64,000 nt of DNA from an uncultured Bacteroidota bacterium (lineage in GTDB: Bacteria > Bacteroidota > Bacteroidia > Chitinophagales > Chitinophagaceae). Position numbers and translations under genes: made by a program. The stretch lies in assembly GCA_903927185.1 (NCBI GenBank), contig CAIYLW010000032.1, forward strand, positions 1 to 64,000, read 5' to 3'. This document shows, one piece after another, positions 9,338 to 18,679 of the stretch; within the stretch, counting starts at the first letter, position 1; each line of letters opens with the position of its first letter. The notes under the pieces are model-generated. The model ran no database searches. It saw only the letters and a list, made by a program, of their open reading frames with translations, and was not told where the DNA came from.

Positions 9338-10408
9338 TTATTCTAATTTTGTAATTCCTAAACCAGGTAAACTACTTGGATACATATATCCATCTTTTAA
9401 TTCAAATCCACCTTCCACTAAATCTTTAGCTAAATCAAAACTCCCATCTAAGTCAAGATACTTTGTATTACTACAAGAGTATGCTGCATGCAATGCTGCT
9501 GTAATACTTACAATACTCTCGTCGTTGCAACCCCAAAATAATTCTATCCCTGCATTTTTAGCAATTGTAGCTATTTCTCTTGCACCCTTGATACCACCCG
9601 ATTTCATCAGTTTGATATTATATACACCGAATGATTGAGGTAGTAAAGAAAATTGCCATGCACTTTTTGCATCAATAAGTGATTCGTCTGCTACCAGCTT
9701 TTTTCTGTCTTCTTCTCCCATCAAATGTAACACAGATTCTTGTCCAGTTTTGACTGGCTGTTCAATCAGCTCTAAGGTGGATGCTTCAGTATGACTAATA
9801 AATTTTTTTAAATCTGCTAATGAATAACCTTGATTTGCGTCAACGCGAACTAGCATTTTAGAGGAAAATTTTTCTGTAATAGAACGAACTCGTTCAATAT
9901 CGGCATCAACATCCAATCCGGTTTTAATTTTCAATATTTTAAAGCCGAGTTTAAAATATTCTTCTGCTTCAATGAGCATTTCCTTTGTTTCTTTAATTCC
10001 GATTGTAACAGAGGTTGGAAGTGCATTAACTTTTGACCCATAAAAATCCAGTACAGATATGTTTAAAAACTTTCCGAACAAATCATGCAGTGCAATATCT
10101 ATAGCAGCAATGGTACCAGGCTGTTTAGGAAAATGGGCACATGATTGATCGATTAATTCATTGAAAAAACGAATGTCTTTTCCAATAAATTGATCCAGAT
10201 AGCCTGATTGTAAATTCGCAAGTGTATGTTGAGGGGTTTCTCCAACCACATCAACAAACGGATTTGCCGACCCAAGTCCGGACATGCCATTTTCTAAAGT
10301 TATTTCCAAAAAAACGACTTCTGTATCTGTAATGGTTTTGTATGCGATAGTATAGGACTTGGTTAGTGGTAAATGACTAAGCCAGGAATGAATGGATTTT
10401 ATTTTCAT
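9338..10408 (-). CDS. dipeptide epimerase / N-acetyl-D-Glu racemase-like enolase-superfamily enzyme
   Basis: An enolase-superfamily enzyme of the muconate-lactonizing subgroup, 356 aa. Catalytic parts are in place: the KxK motif Lys160/Lys162, metal ligands Asp190, Glu216 and Asp241, the second base Lys266 in NIKLMKSGG, and the DLD motif Asp319/Asp321 that holds the substrate ammonium in Ala-Glu epimerases. Two readings fit: L-Ala-D/L-Glu epimerase of murein-peptide recycling (YkfB type), or the N-acetyl-D-glutamate racemase DgcA, which is paired with DUF1611 proteins. Its start overlaps the upstream DUF1611 gene by four bases, which signals translational coupling and favours a shared pathway. 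Confidence 0.88.
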   Translation of the reverse strand: MKIKSIHSWLSHLPLTKSYTIAYKTITDTEVVFLEITLENGMSGLGSANPFVDVVGETPQHTLANLQSGYLDQFIGKDIRFFNELIDQSCAHFPKQPGTIAAIDIALHDLFGKFLNISVLDFYGSKVNALPTSVTIGIKETKEMLIEAEEYFKLGFKILKIKTGLDVDADIERVRSITEKFSSKMLVRVDANQGYSLADLKKFISHTEASTLELIEQPVKTGQESVLHLMGEEDRKKLVADESLIDAKSAWQFSLLPQSFGVYNIKLMKSGGIKGAREIATIAKNAGIELFWGCNDESIVSITAALHAAYSCSNTKYLDLDGSFDLAKDLVEGGFELKDGYMYPSSLPGLGITKLE

Positions 10409-11478
10409 GAGATACTATTTATGATTTTTTTTAATTCAGGAATTAATGAATCAACTCCCTGCTGAATTGGTAATAATATAGGTAACTTAAAAGTTGTTTC
10501 ATATTCCTTTTGAAATGTAAAAGCTTCTTCCAAACTACAGTGTTCTGTGTTAATAGCAATGGCAATTACTTTTGATCCTAAAAGTTTTATTAATTCAATT
10601 TCAGAAGCAATGCTTGGCAACTCCCCCCATTCAGGTAAATCTTCATAATATTTTCTTTTAGGTGCAACAAGCAAAACGGTATGCTTTGCATTTCCAGAAA
10701 TCAAAAGTTCTGATCCACAAGGGCCTGATGGGTTTCTTAATGCCGACTGACCTTCCAATAAAATAATATCGGGTTGCTTTGCTTCATTACAACTTAAAAT
10801 AGCGTTTTCTAATTCACCTGAAATAAAATCATTCACAGTGGTATCGAAAACAAATCCAAATTCCCCACCTTGAAGCCAACCAGTTTGACCAGTATAAATC
10901 ATTTCTGCTTTTATTCCATTTTGATTAGCGGCTTCGCGAATCATTCTGCAAGTTGTTCTTTTGCCCATGGCACAATCCATACCAATAACTGCAACTACAG
11001 GGGTTTTCAATTTAAAAATATCACCTGTCCAGAAGTGTAAATCTTTCCTAGCTTTTGGTCTGCGTACATCAGTTAGAGTTACCTGATGTTTTTTTGCAAG
11101 TTCTACGATTTCTGGTTTGTCATTTAAAAATTCATGTAATCCATTCACAATAGATATTCCATTGAGAATGCATAATTCAAGAATTGGCAAAAAGCTTTCT
11201 GGTAAAATTCCACCTACTGTAGCTACGCCAATTATACAATACTCAATATCATGAACTTCTGCAATTGCATTTGCTACTGTTTCAAATACAGGAATATTCC
11301 GGTGTTTGCCATCTAATACGGTTCCCGCATCATGACCTGCAAATTCTGGATCAATTACTGCCAGTATTGTAAAACGTTCTGTACCTCTAATAAGTCCATG
11401 TGCAGTTTTAGCATCTGGTTTCGACAAATAACCATTCGTTAATACAATGGCCCCTGTTTTTTTCTTTTCTATTTCCAT
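10405..11478 (-). CDS. DUF1611 protein, DgcN-like (candidate D-glutamate N-acetyltransferase)
   Basis: A 357-residue two-domain protein. The N-terminal half (to about 135) is Rossmann-like with GVATVGG, and the C-terminal half starts with a P-loop-like sequence GMDCAMGKRTT (166-176). DUF1611 proteins encoded beside enolase-superfamily racemases have been described as DgcN, the enzyme that N-acetylates D-glutamate before racemisation. The same pairing occurs here, with a four-base overlap to the racemase gene and a 14-base gap from the deacylase. The family assignment is secure; the D-glutamate role is an inference from context. Confidence 0.82.
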   Translation of the reverse strand: MEIEKKKTGAIVLTNGYLSKPDAKTAHGLIRGTERFTILAVIDPEFAGHDAGTVLDGKHRNIPVFETVANAIAEVHDIEYCIIGVATVGGILPESFLPILELCILNGISIVNGLHEFLNDKPEIVELAKKHQVTLTDVRRPKARKDLHFWTGDIFKLKTPVVAVIGMDCAMGKRTTCRMIREAANQNGIKAEMIYTGQTGWLQGGEFGFVFDTTVNDFISGELENAILSCNEAKQPDIILLEGQSALRNPSGPCGSELLISGNAKHTVLLVAPKRKYYEDLPEWGELPSIASEIELIKLLGSKVIAIAINTEHCSLEEAFTFQKEYETTFKLPILLPIQQGVDSLIPELKKIINSIS

Positions 11479-11492
11479 TTTCTATCTTTCTT

Positions 11493-13022
11493 TTATCTGC
11501 CTATAAATGTTCCTGGAAATTTATTGGTTGATTTTTTTTCATTATAAACACAAACACCGTTAACCCATACTTTAATAATACCATCAGATAAAGCTTTCGA
11601 ATCTTTAAAATTAGCATTGTCTTTAATAGTTACTGGATTGAAAAGTACAAAATCTGCATAATAACCTGCTGCAATGACGCCACGATTTTTAATTCCTACA
11701 TGTTCTGCAGAAAGGCTTGTCATTTTTTGAATAGCTGTTTCTAAGCTCATTATTTTTTTATCGCGTACATAATTTCCTAAAACCCTGGTAAAGGAACCGT
11801 ATCCTCTTGGGTGCCCTCCATTTGAGCCATCAGAACATATATTGGTATTTGACCAGGCAAGAAAATTAATAACGTCTGTGTCTGTCATAGATTTAGCTGC
11901 AATAGTTTCCACACCTTCTGCTTCTGGGTGTGCTTTTTTGTAATCATCAGCTTCGGCAATTAATCCCATTAAAGTTTTTGCCGGCTTTTCTTTTCTCATG
12001 TTAGCAATTTCAGAAATAGTTTTTCCTGCATAATTGGTATTAGGAGCAAAGCGAATTAGAATTGATTGGGTGGGATCAAACGTATGGTCTACTGCATATT
12101 GGGCACTAACAGGATTAGTATAATCTGTTTTTGGAAATAATACTTTTAAGGTACTATTCCATAATTCATAGGGATAACAATCTGCTGTAATATCAATTCC
12201 ATTTAAACGGGCTGTTTGTAATTGAGCAATGATATTAGAAGATTTCCCCCAATCATCTTTCAATGCTAATTTAATATGAGAAATCTGTACTGGCAATTTT
12301 GCTACTCGACCAATGTTAATAATTTCTTCAAATGCATCTGCATACGCAATATCTTCACTTCGTATATGACTGATATATCTTGTCTTTTCAGAAGCTGCCG
12401 TTTTTGCTAATTCTAATACTTCATTACAACTTGAAAAGTAGGCACCCGCATATTCAAGCCCTGTTGATAAACCCAATGAACCTTTTTTTAATTCTGATAA
12501 TAAGATGGCTTGCATAGCTACAATCTCATTATCTGTAGCAGGCCTATTTAATTGATTAACTCCTAATACTTTTTCACGAAGATCAGTATGACCAGTATAA
12601 GTTGCAATATTGATGGCAATTGGTCTTCTGGCAATCTCAGCTTTAATACTATCCACATATGAACCATAACCATCTTGACCTGATACAATAGTAGTTACTC
12701 CCTGATTTAGATCTGCTAAGGCTTCGGGATATTTTTCAAGAGAGCCCCCTATATGACTATGGCTATCAATAAATCCAGGTGCTAGTATCATTCCATTACC
12801 ATTAATAATATCCTCACCTTGTTTTGCTTTTAATTCGCCAATCTCAATTATTTTATTACCTGAAAAACGAATGGAGGCTTTTCTGCCTGGGGTACCTGTA
12901 CCATCTATTAACTCTACGTTTGTAATTAATGAGGAAGGTTCCACTGAATTTTTAATTTCTTGTGCAGTCACATTCAAAGAAATAAGAACTGTCAAAATAT
13001 ACAAAGTCGATTTCTGCGTCAT
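11493..13022 (-). CDS. exported N-acyl-D-amino-acid deacylase (D-aminoacylase family)
   Basis: An amidohydrolase-superfamily enzyme of 509 aa that releases D-amino acids from N-acyl derivatives. A signal peptide (residues 1-20, ending VTAQ) sends it to the periplasm. Metal-site residues are visible: His88 and His90 in DSHSH, His219 in YISHIRSE, His249 in QISHIK and Asp398 in CSDGSNGGH. The classical GNCG metal cysteine is replaced by GQDG (115-118), a variation found in one branch of the family. It is first in the four-gene unit. Some homologues are dihydroorotase- or dipeptidase-like, so the acyl-D-amino acid substrate is likely but not proven. Confidence 0.85.
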   Translation of the reverse strand: MTQKSTLYILTVLISLNVTAQEIKNSVEPSSLITNVELIDGTGTPGRKASIRFSGNKIIEIGELKAKQGEDIINGNGMILAPGFIDSHSHIGGSLEKYPEALADLNQGVTTIVSGQDGYGSYVDSIKAEIARRPIAINIATYTGHTDLREKVLGVNQLNRPATDNEIVAMQAILLSELKKGSLGLSTGLEYAGAYFSSCNEVLELAKTAASEKTRYISHIRSEDIAYADAFEEIINIGRVAKLPVQISHIKLALKDDWGKSSNIIAQLQTARLNGIDITADCYPYELWNSTLKVLFPKTDYTNPVSAQYAVDHTFDPTQSILIRFAPNTNYAGKTISEIANMRKEKPAKTLMGLIAEADDYKKAHPEAEGVETIAAKSMTDTDVINFLAWSNTNICSDGSNGGHPRGYGSFTRVLGNYVRDKKIMSLETAIQKMTSLSAEHVGIKNRGVIAAGYYADFVLFNPVTIKDNANFKDSKALSDGIIKVWVNGVCVYNEKKSTNKFPGTFIGR

Positions 13023-13129
13023 TTTATATTACTTAGTGTAAATAATTTTATCTATAAGTCTAGACGACTTACAAGATAGCTCAATGATAGCTAAATATAA
13101 AACTGAAAATGATAAATTGAGTGTACTAA

Positions 13130-13507
13130 CTATTTGGCTTTATTATCAACCTGGAAAATGCCAAATGTGTTATTGTCTTCGTCTATGAAGTAACCCTGCC
13201 AGCAACGATAAGGAATTGGAAATTTGGCAATTACAACTTTTCCTCTGTTTGCAATAATTTTTTCTGCCATTTTATCAAAATCACTTACTTGAATGGAGCA
13301 GGTAAATGCATTGCTTCCGCATTCTTGAGGAGGAAGATTAGATGGTCTTTTTAGTAAACCTCCATGCATATTTCGAGTTTCAATTCTGTAATATTCATTA
13401 GGAGCCTGTGGTTCTAATGAAAAATTCCATCCAAATACATTGTGATAAAAGTTGATCTCTCTTTCTGGATTAGAAGACTGAATTTCGAAATACCCTACTG
13501 TGTTCAT
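13130..13507 (-). CDS. VOC (glyoxalase/bleomycin-resistance) superfamily protein
   Basis: A single-domain VOC protein of 125 aa. I chose the ATG at 13507 because the family core starts right there with NTVGYFEIQSSNPER; a longer frame to 13564 adds 19 AT-rich-coded residues with no family match. The pattern FYHNVFGWNF (residues 21-30) and the end RCWQGYFIDEDNNTFGIFQ are typical of the YdcJ/PA4991-like VOC group. Metal ligands are not fully conserved by eye, so an enzymatic role is open. It is separated from the deacylase by about 107 bases and divergent from the GNAT gene. Confidence 0.85.
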   Translation of the reverse strand: MNTVGYFEIQSSNPEREINFYHNVFGWNFSLEPQAPNEYYRIETRNMHGGLLKRPSNLPPQECGSNAFTCSIQVSDFDKMAEKIIANRGKVVIAKFPIPYRCWQGYFIDEDNNTFGIFQVDNKAK

Positions 13508-13611
13508 ATCAGTTACATTTATTGTTTCATAATTAATTAAAAAGACACTGTTGAAGTTAAACAAAATAGGGGTAATAAATACTTATTATATTTGAATTTC
13601 AAGTAATAATT

Positions 13612-14169
13612 ATGGTATCAATAAAGTTGGTTACAAGCGAGGAAGAACTTCAGGGTATTCAATCACTTCAAAAGCAAAATTTACGTAAATTTTTAACTGA
13701 ATCAGAAGCATTGGATCAAGGGTTTGTTACGGCTGAATATAGTATTGAATTTCTTCAGAAAATGCACCAAGCTGCTCCCTCTGTAATTGCTGTTTCAGAA
13801 GGAAAAGTGGTGGGCTATTCTCTGGTTGCATTAAAATCTATCAGAAATGAACATCCACTTTTATCAGATCTGTTCAACTGTATTGATCGTACAAAGTACC
13901 TGTCTTTAGATTTGAGTAAATCAGATTATGTGGTTGTAGGCCAATTATGTGTAGGTAAAGGTTTTCGGGGCATAGGTGTGGTGGATCAACTATACCAATA
14001 TTTTAAAGATTGTTATTCCAAGGAATATACTTTTTGTATCACAGATGTAGCACAAGATAATCCAAGATCTCTCAAAGCCCATCAAAAAAAGGACTTTCAA
14101 GTTATTGATAGTTTAAGTTATGGTGGAATTGGTTGGGATATTGTTTTATGGGATTGGAATGCAAAATGA
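13612..14169 (+). CDS. GNAT-family N-acetyltransferase
   Basis: A 185-residue acetyl-CoA-dependent acetyltransferase fold. The sequence KLVTSEEELQGIQ at the start, VVGQLCVGKGFRGIGVVDQL (beta4 and the pyrophosphate-binding loop, about 104-123, with the variant loop GFRGIGV instead of the usual R/QxxGxG/A) and a C-terminal FCITDVAQDNPRSLKAH support the family. The acceptor substrate is unknown. It converges with the serine hydrolase gene, 14 bases away, and stands alone. Confidence 0.85.
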   Translation: MVSIKLVTSEEELQGIQSLQKQNLRKFLTESEALDQGFVTAEYSIEFLQKMHQAAPSVIAVSEGKVVGYSLVALKSIRNEHPLLSDLFNCIDRTKYLSLDLSKSDYVVVGQLCVGKGFRGIGVVDQLYQYFKDCYSKEYTFCITDVAQDNPRSLKAHQKKDFQVIDSLSYGGIGWDIVLWDWNAK

Positions 14170-14183
14170 AACTAATGTATAGC

Positions 14184-15425
14184 TTACTTTTTAATCTTAT
14201 CGATTTCAATAATCGCCTGTTTCTCTAATCCAGATAGAATTGGGGGTAAATCAAATGGAGTTCTCTGGAAATAAAATAAAGTAATCAGCTTTCTATTTTT
14301 ATCTACCATATAAGCAGTGTTAAAAGCCCCTCCCCAGAAAAAACTTCCTTCTGAGGCGTTATTTAATATTGTCCCTTGTTTTGTAGTTAGTCCAACTCCT
14401 AACCCAAAATTATTCATCGATTTCATCCCACCGAAAATAAAAGTCTTATCGCCAAGTTGATTGCTAATAAATTGTTGTAAAGTTAGCCTACTGATAAGTT
14501 GTTTGTTTTTTGCATACACCCCATCATTCAATAAGCAGGTCAAAAATTTTGCATAGTCATGCGTGGTTGAAACTAAACCCCCGATGGCAGAATAATATGT
14601 GCCATTTTCTACATTCGGATAATTAATTGGATAAATGTCTGGTGAGATCTCAGATAAACTATCATTCTTAATATTCCGATATACTTTTACCAGCCTGTTT
14701 TGTTTATCCTTAGGCAAATAAAAATAGGTATCCTTCATTTGAAGTGGCTTAAATATATTTTCCTTTAAATAAGCATCCAGAGATTTTCCAGAGATGATTT
14801 CAAGCAACCTGCCTATTACATTAGTGCTTAACCCATAACTAAATCTTTCACCAGGCTGATGTGATAAAGGCATTTTAGCTATTTGGTCAACTTCATCTTG
14901 AAGCGTTTTGAATGCAACATTTAATGGCTGATCTAAACGATATTCTGAAAATAATTTTTTCAGTTTTGGATATTCGTCTGAGGAAGATATTCCGGATTGG
15001 TGACTAAGAAGGTCTCTAATTGTAATTGATCTTTTTTTACTAACAAGTTTAATTGAATCATTTTCTATAATTGCTACTTGTTGTTCTCGAAATGCAGGAA
15101 TATACTTTTCAATTGGATCGTCTAATCCAATCTTTCCTAATTCAACTAATTGCAAAAATGCGATAGATACAATTGCTTTTGTTTGAGACGCAATTCTAAA
15201 TATTGACTCAGTTTGCATAGGTATGTGGTTAGCTTTATCTGAGTAACCATAAGCTTTATCTAGCACCACTTTATTTTTAAATAGTATCATTGCTACAGCA
15301 CCCGATACCTTTTGTTTCTTGATTTGATTCTCAATGATACTATCAACTGAAACAAAGCTTTGTGCAAATATTAGCTGAATTGTTAATAGCGTACTTAAAA
15401 AGAAGGCAGTTATTCGATATAGCAT
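14184..15425 (-). CDS. exported serine hydrolase, beta-lactamase / family VIII esterase type
   Basis: A periplasmic serine hydrolase of 413 aa with a signal peptide at residues 1-22. The catalytic SxxK motif is SQTK (Ser80, Lys83), the tyrosine motif is in FSYGLSTN (Tyr197), and the third motif reads WGG (in FFWGGAFNTAY) rather than KTG, as in family VIII carboxylesterases. It therefore more likely cleaves esters or D-peptide-like substrates than beta-lactams. It lies 11 bases downstream of the 230-residue exported protein on the same strand, so the two probably form an operon. Confidence 0.88.
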   Translation of the reverse strand: MLYRITAFFLSTLLTIQLIFAQSFVSVDSIIENQIKKQKVSGAVAMILFKNKVVLDKAYGYSDKANHIPMQTESIFRIASQTKAIVSIAFLQLVELGKIGLDDPIEKYIPAFREQQVAIIENDSIKLVSKKRSITIRDLLSHQSGISSSDEYPKLKKLFSEYRLDQPLNVAFKTLQDEVDQIAKMPLSHQPGERFSYGLSTNVIGRLLEIISGKSLDAYLKENIFKPLQMKDTYFYLPKDKQNRLVKVYRNIKNDSLSEISPDIYPINYPNVENGTYYSAIGGLVSTTHDYAKFLTCLLNDGVYAKNKQLISRLTLQQFISNQLGDKTFIFGGMKSMNNFGLGVGLTTKQGTILNNASEGSFFWGGAFNTAYMVDKNRKLITLFYFQRTPFDLPPILSGLEKQAIIEIDKIKK

Positions 15426-15436
15426 TTAGAAGAACT

Positions 15437-16129
15437 TTATTGAACTTGTTTCAGAATGTCTATTGCAGCTGCTTTTTGTTGATTGGTCATGTCAACTAAT
15501 TTATATTTTCTTTCCAGCATATTATACATCTCTACTGTTTTTCTTATTCGATTAAAATCGTTTACAGGGATTTTTGAAATACTACAAGCTTCTTTTTGTT
15601 TCCAAACTTCAGCATCTAATAATTGATCTGCTTGTCTCCCATTCACTGTAGCTTTTGTAATTAGTTCTTTTCGGTATTTAGCTTTAAAGTTGAGTAGTAG
15701 TTGTGCTTTTTGTGCTGTATCATAAATAGGATTAAAGTTAAGTGTAACCAGAGGGCAGGACTCAGAATTTATATTTGATTTTCTTTTATCAGATAATGAT
15801 TTTAATTGATCATTCGATAATGAAAGAGCTTTATATTTTTTCATTAATTCAGCCTCTACTTCATTAGCTGTAGCAAAAGTATCGTTTGTGTTTTCTTGTA
15901 CTTTAATTTTTTGTAGTGTTGCCCAATAATTCAATTGGCCAATTTGATCTGCTTTCTCTTCTGGGATATTTAAATCATTTATCAATACTTTTTTTTCACA
16001 ATATCCAAATAATTCTTTTTGTTCTTCTGGCGTCCAATTACTGATTTTGTCTTGGGCTATTACATATTGCTTCAATCCAAAAAGAAGGAAACTTACTATT
16101 AATAAACCTTTTAAAAATTTGTTTTTCAT
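15437..16129 (-). CDS. exported helical protein of unknown function, 230 aa
   Basis: A signal peptide (residues 1-25, ending YVIAQ) precedes a highly charged, helix-rich mature region with many Lys/Glu/Gln and repeated leucines, probably periplasmic. Cysteines at WTPEEQKELFGYCEKK, INSESCP and KEACSISK may form disulfides. I do not recognise a family. It is the promoter-proximal partner of the serine hydrolase gene 11 bases downstream, which suggests a joint cell-envelope role, but nothing more specific can be said. Confidence 0.7.
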   Translation of the reverse strand: MKNKFLKGLLIVSFLLFGLKQYVIAQDKISNWTPEEQKELFGYCEKKVLINDLNIPEEKADQIGQLNYWATLQKIKVQENTNDTFATANEVEAELMKKYKALSLSNDQLKSLSDKRKSNINSESCPLVTLNFNPIYDTAQKAQLLLNFKAKYRKELITKATVNGRQADQLLDAEVWKQKEACSISKIPVNDFNRIRKTVEMYNMLERKYKLVDMTNQQKAAAIDILKQVQ

Positions 16130-16223
16130 AATATATTTTATAGATGAAACACTACACGACTTATCATTTTGATTAGTTAAAGTACTTATTTTGTTTTAGT
16201 AGTTATTGTTAAAATTTGGCAAT

Positions 16224-16253
16224 AAAAAAGGAAGTCGAAAGACTTCCTTTTTT
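16224..16253 (-). terminator. terminator of the GH3 gene with GAAA tetraloop
   Basis: Perfect 13-base-pair stem (16224-16236 with 16241-16253) closed by a GAAA loop and flanked by A and T runs. It lies just past the GH3 stop at 16276 and ahead of the gene starting at 16129. Confidence 0.85.
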
Positions 16254-16275
16254 ATTTTTTAAAATATTCTTCCAC

Positions 16276-18609
16276 TTATTTTTTTGACACTTTATATTTT
16301 TCTGTTCTAGCATCTTTAATAATACCCTTCCAGTTTAAACCGTAACCAAAATCATAAATATGCCCATTGGCATCTTTATATGGAATCATGTCATGAGGGG
16401 TATCTTCAAATTGTTTTTCAACAGTCAGCATATTAAGAGGCATCTGCATAGGCAACAAACCTGAAGGCTCAGTCTTTCCAGAAATGATGTCCATTAAAGC
16501 TTCTACTTGTACGCCAAATTCGCCAACAATTGCATCAACTTCTTTTTCGAATTCTCCAAATATCATTGGGTTTGTAATACTAACTGAAACAACTACAGGC
16601 TTACCCTTCATCGATTTCTTGGTTTCTAAAATAGTATTCAAATCAGGATAACTATTGGATTTGTTGGTTTTATTTAAATATGATCTGTTACTGATTGTAG
16701 GATCCACTACAGGGTCACCTGCTGCAATACTTTTCGCTCTAGATTCAGTAGCTGTATAATCTTTTAATTGTAAACTTATTGGCAAGTAGCCATTTCCCCC
16801 AGCAGCTCTATCTGCATCGCTATAGCCACCACTGATAGGGCTCTTTATAAATACAATTGCAAAGTCGGCTTTGCTGGGATCATCTGTAACTGTGTAATAC
16901 TTCTTCAACAATTCAAGCTTAACAGGATAATCTGTTTTTTCTGGAGAAGGTTGCCCGAAAAAATTAATACTTGCCGGGATGGTTCTTTTTGGAACATAAA
17001 CTGTTTTGCCTTTCTGAATAGGTAAAGTTTTGTTTTGATTTTTTATCAATACAATTGATTTCAACTGAGCAGTGAAACCGGCTTTCATGAAATCTGCATT
17101 ACCTACAATCGTTTTTGTTTCGGCAGGATCTAAATAAGGGTTTTCGAATAATCCTACCCTAAACACGTTTAATAATAAACGTACAGCTGATTGCTCAAAA
17201 CGTTTACGCATAAAGGTTTCGCCATGTTCTTTCACACCCATTTGATAAGCTTCTATTACTGGTTTGGCATCGTTGTTTCCGCCAAACTGGTCTACCCCTG
17301 CCATCAACACTTTATAATGACGCTCAGCTATTGTTAACTTTTCAACACCCCAAGATTTACCAGCAAACACACTTGGCTTCGCACCTTCATTAGCTGTGAT
17401 TAACCAGTCGGTGCAAACTACACCATCATAACCGAACCTATTTCTTAAAAGGTCGGTGATAATATATTTACTAAATCCATTGCCAACATTTTCTCCATTC
17501 TTTTTATCCTGATTATATGAAATAGTATAATAAGGCATAACAGCTGCAGCTTTCTTTGTATTCCCTTCTAATTTAAAAGCACCTTCTGTAAAAGTTTTCA
17601 TTTGAGTTTCTAGATTGTTTCCAGGATAAACTGCAAACTTGCCATAAGCAAAATGCGCATCCCGACCAGCTTCTTCAGGTCCACCACTTGGCCAATGTTT
17701 CACCATGGCATTCACGCTTTTATTACCCCAGCCTTGATAGGCACTAATTGAAATTGGTGATGTTTGAAATCCATCAACATATGCTCGAGCCATATCAATT
17801 GCTAATTTGGGATCTTCTCCAAATGTTCCAACAAAACGATTCCAGCGTGGTTCGGTGGCTAAATCAATTTGTGGTGAAAGTGCGGTAGTAATACCTAGTG
17901 CTCTGTATTCTTTGGATGCAATTGATCCAAATTTCTTGGTGATGGCAGGATCAAATGTAGCTGCTAAACCAAGTTCTTCGGGCCATTGAGAGATTACACC
18001 ACCAGAACCTGCATTGTATTCGGCATCTTTATTTGCTCCGTTTCTTGGGTCGGTACTATTATTTGTAGGGATGCCTTTTGCTAACCCTTCTACCAAAGCT
18101 TGAGCTTTGTTATTCCAAAGTGCAGCAGTAGTTGCGCTTTCAACAGTTGTAATTAATACATGTCTTAAATTATCTTTTGTAAGAAAAGCAATTTGCTGAT
18201 CAGATAAATCATAAGATTTTGCACCACTTTCCGAAAATATTTTTCCGCTATAAGTTCCTCTTGAAAAACCACCACCAGCTGCAGGAATCGCCTGATGACC
18301 ACTATACAACATTAATCCAGCAATTTCTTCAACTGTCATTTTTGAAGCAAGATCTTTAGCGCGCTCACTAACCGGCAAACGCCAATCTTCATATGGGTCT
18401 AACATTCCATTTTTATTTAAATCTTTGAATGGAAGCCCATCTTTAGTAATAATCTTAACACCCGAATTAGAACTATATCCGAGTGCAATTTGCTCATTGA
18501 CTTTAATTTTTTTAATTCCATCAGTTAAATCGATCTCCGCCCATTTAACTTGAGCGTTACTAAGTAATGGAATAGCCAACAAGAGGAAGGAAAGTTTTTT
18601 CATTTTCAA
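16276..18609 (-). CDS. glycoside hydrolase family 3 protein, exported, 777 aa
   Basis: A periplasmic or secreted exo-glycosidase (signal peptide residues 1-19). The barrel domain holds EPRWNRFVGTFGED, KHWPSGGPEEAGRDAH and the nucleophile region VVCTDW with Asp401. A canonical EF-hand-type calcium loop, DLNKNGMLDPYE, occupies residues 63-74 near the N-terminus, a feature of one Bacteroidota GH3 branch. The second alpha/beta domain covers about 510-750. There is no obvious fibronectin-like C-terminal domain, unlike the second GH3 gene at 20859. Substrate is probably a beta-glucoside or related oligosaccharide; no SusCD pair or sugar regulator lies nearby to narrow it. Confidence 0.9.
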   Translation of the reverse strand: MKMKKLSFLLLAIPLLSNAQVKWAEIDLTDGIKKIKVNEQIALGYSSNSGVKIITKDGLPFKDLNKNGMLDPYEDWRLPVSERAKDLASKMTVEEIAGLMLYSGHQAIPAAGGGFSRGTYSGKIFSESGAKSYDLSDQQIAFLTKDNLRHVLITTVESATTAALWNNKAQALVEGLAKGIPTNNSTDPRNGANKDAEYNAGSGGVISQWPEELGLAATFDPAITKKFGSIASKEYRALGITTALSPQIDLATEPRWNRFVGTFGEDPKLAIDMARAYVDGFQTSPISISAYQGWGNKSVNAMVKHWPSGGPEEAGRDAHFAYGKFAVYPGNNLETQMKTFTEGAFKLEGNTKKAAAVMPYYTISYNQDKKNGENVGNGFSKYIITDLLRNRFGYDGVVCTDWLITANEGAKPSVFAGKSWGVEKLTIAERHYKVLMAGVDQFGGNNDAKPVIEAYQMGVKEHGETFMRKRFEQSAVRLLLNVFRVGLFENPYLDPAETKTIVGNADFMKAGFTAQLKSIVLIKNQNKTLPIQKGKTVYVPKRTIPASINFFGQPSPEKTDYPVKLELLKKYYTVTDDPSKADFAIVFIKSPISGGYSDADRAAGGNGYLPISLQLKDYTATESRAKSIAAGDPVVDPTISNRSYLNKTNKSNSYPDLNTILETKKSMKGKPVVVSVSITNPMIFGEFEKEVDAIVGEFGVQVEALMDIISGKTEPSGLLPMQMPLNMLTVEKQFEDTPHDMIPYKDANGHIYDFGYGLNWKGIIKDARTEKYKVSKK

Positions 18610-18679
18610 TATTTAATGGCAAATCGGTTAAAAAATAAATCCTGGAAAGGCAATGAAGTTAATTCATAAATTTATTACC

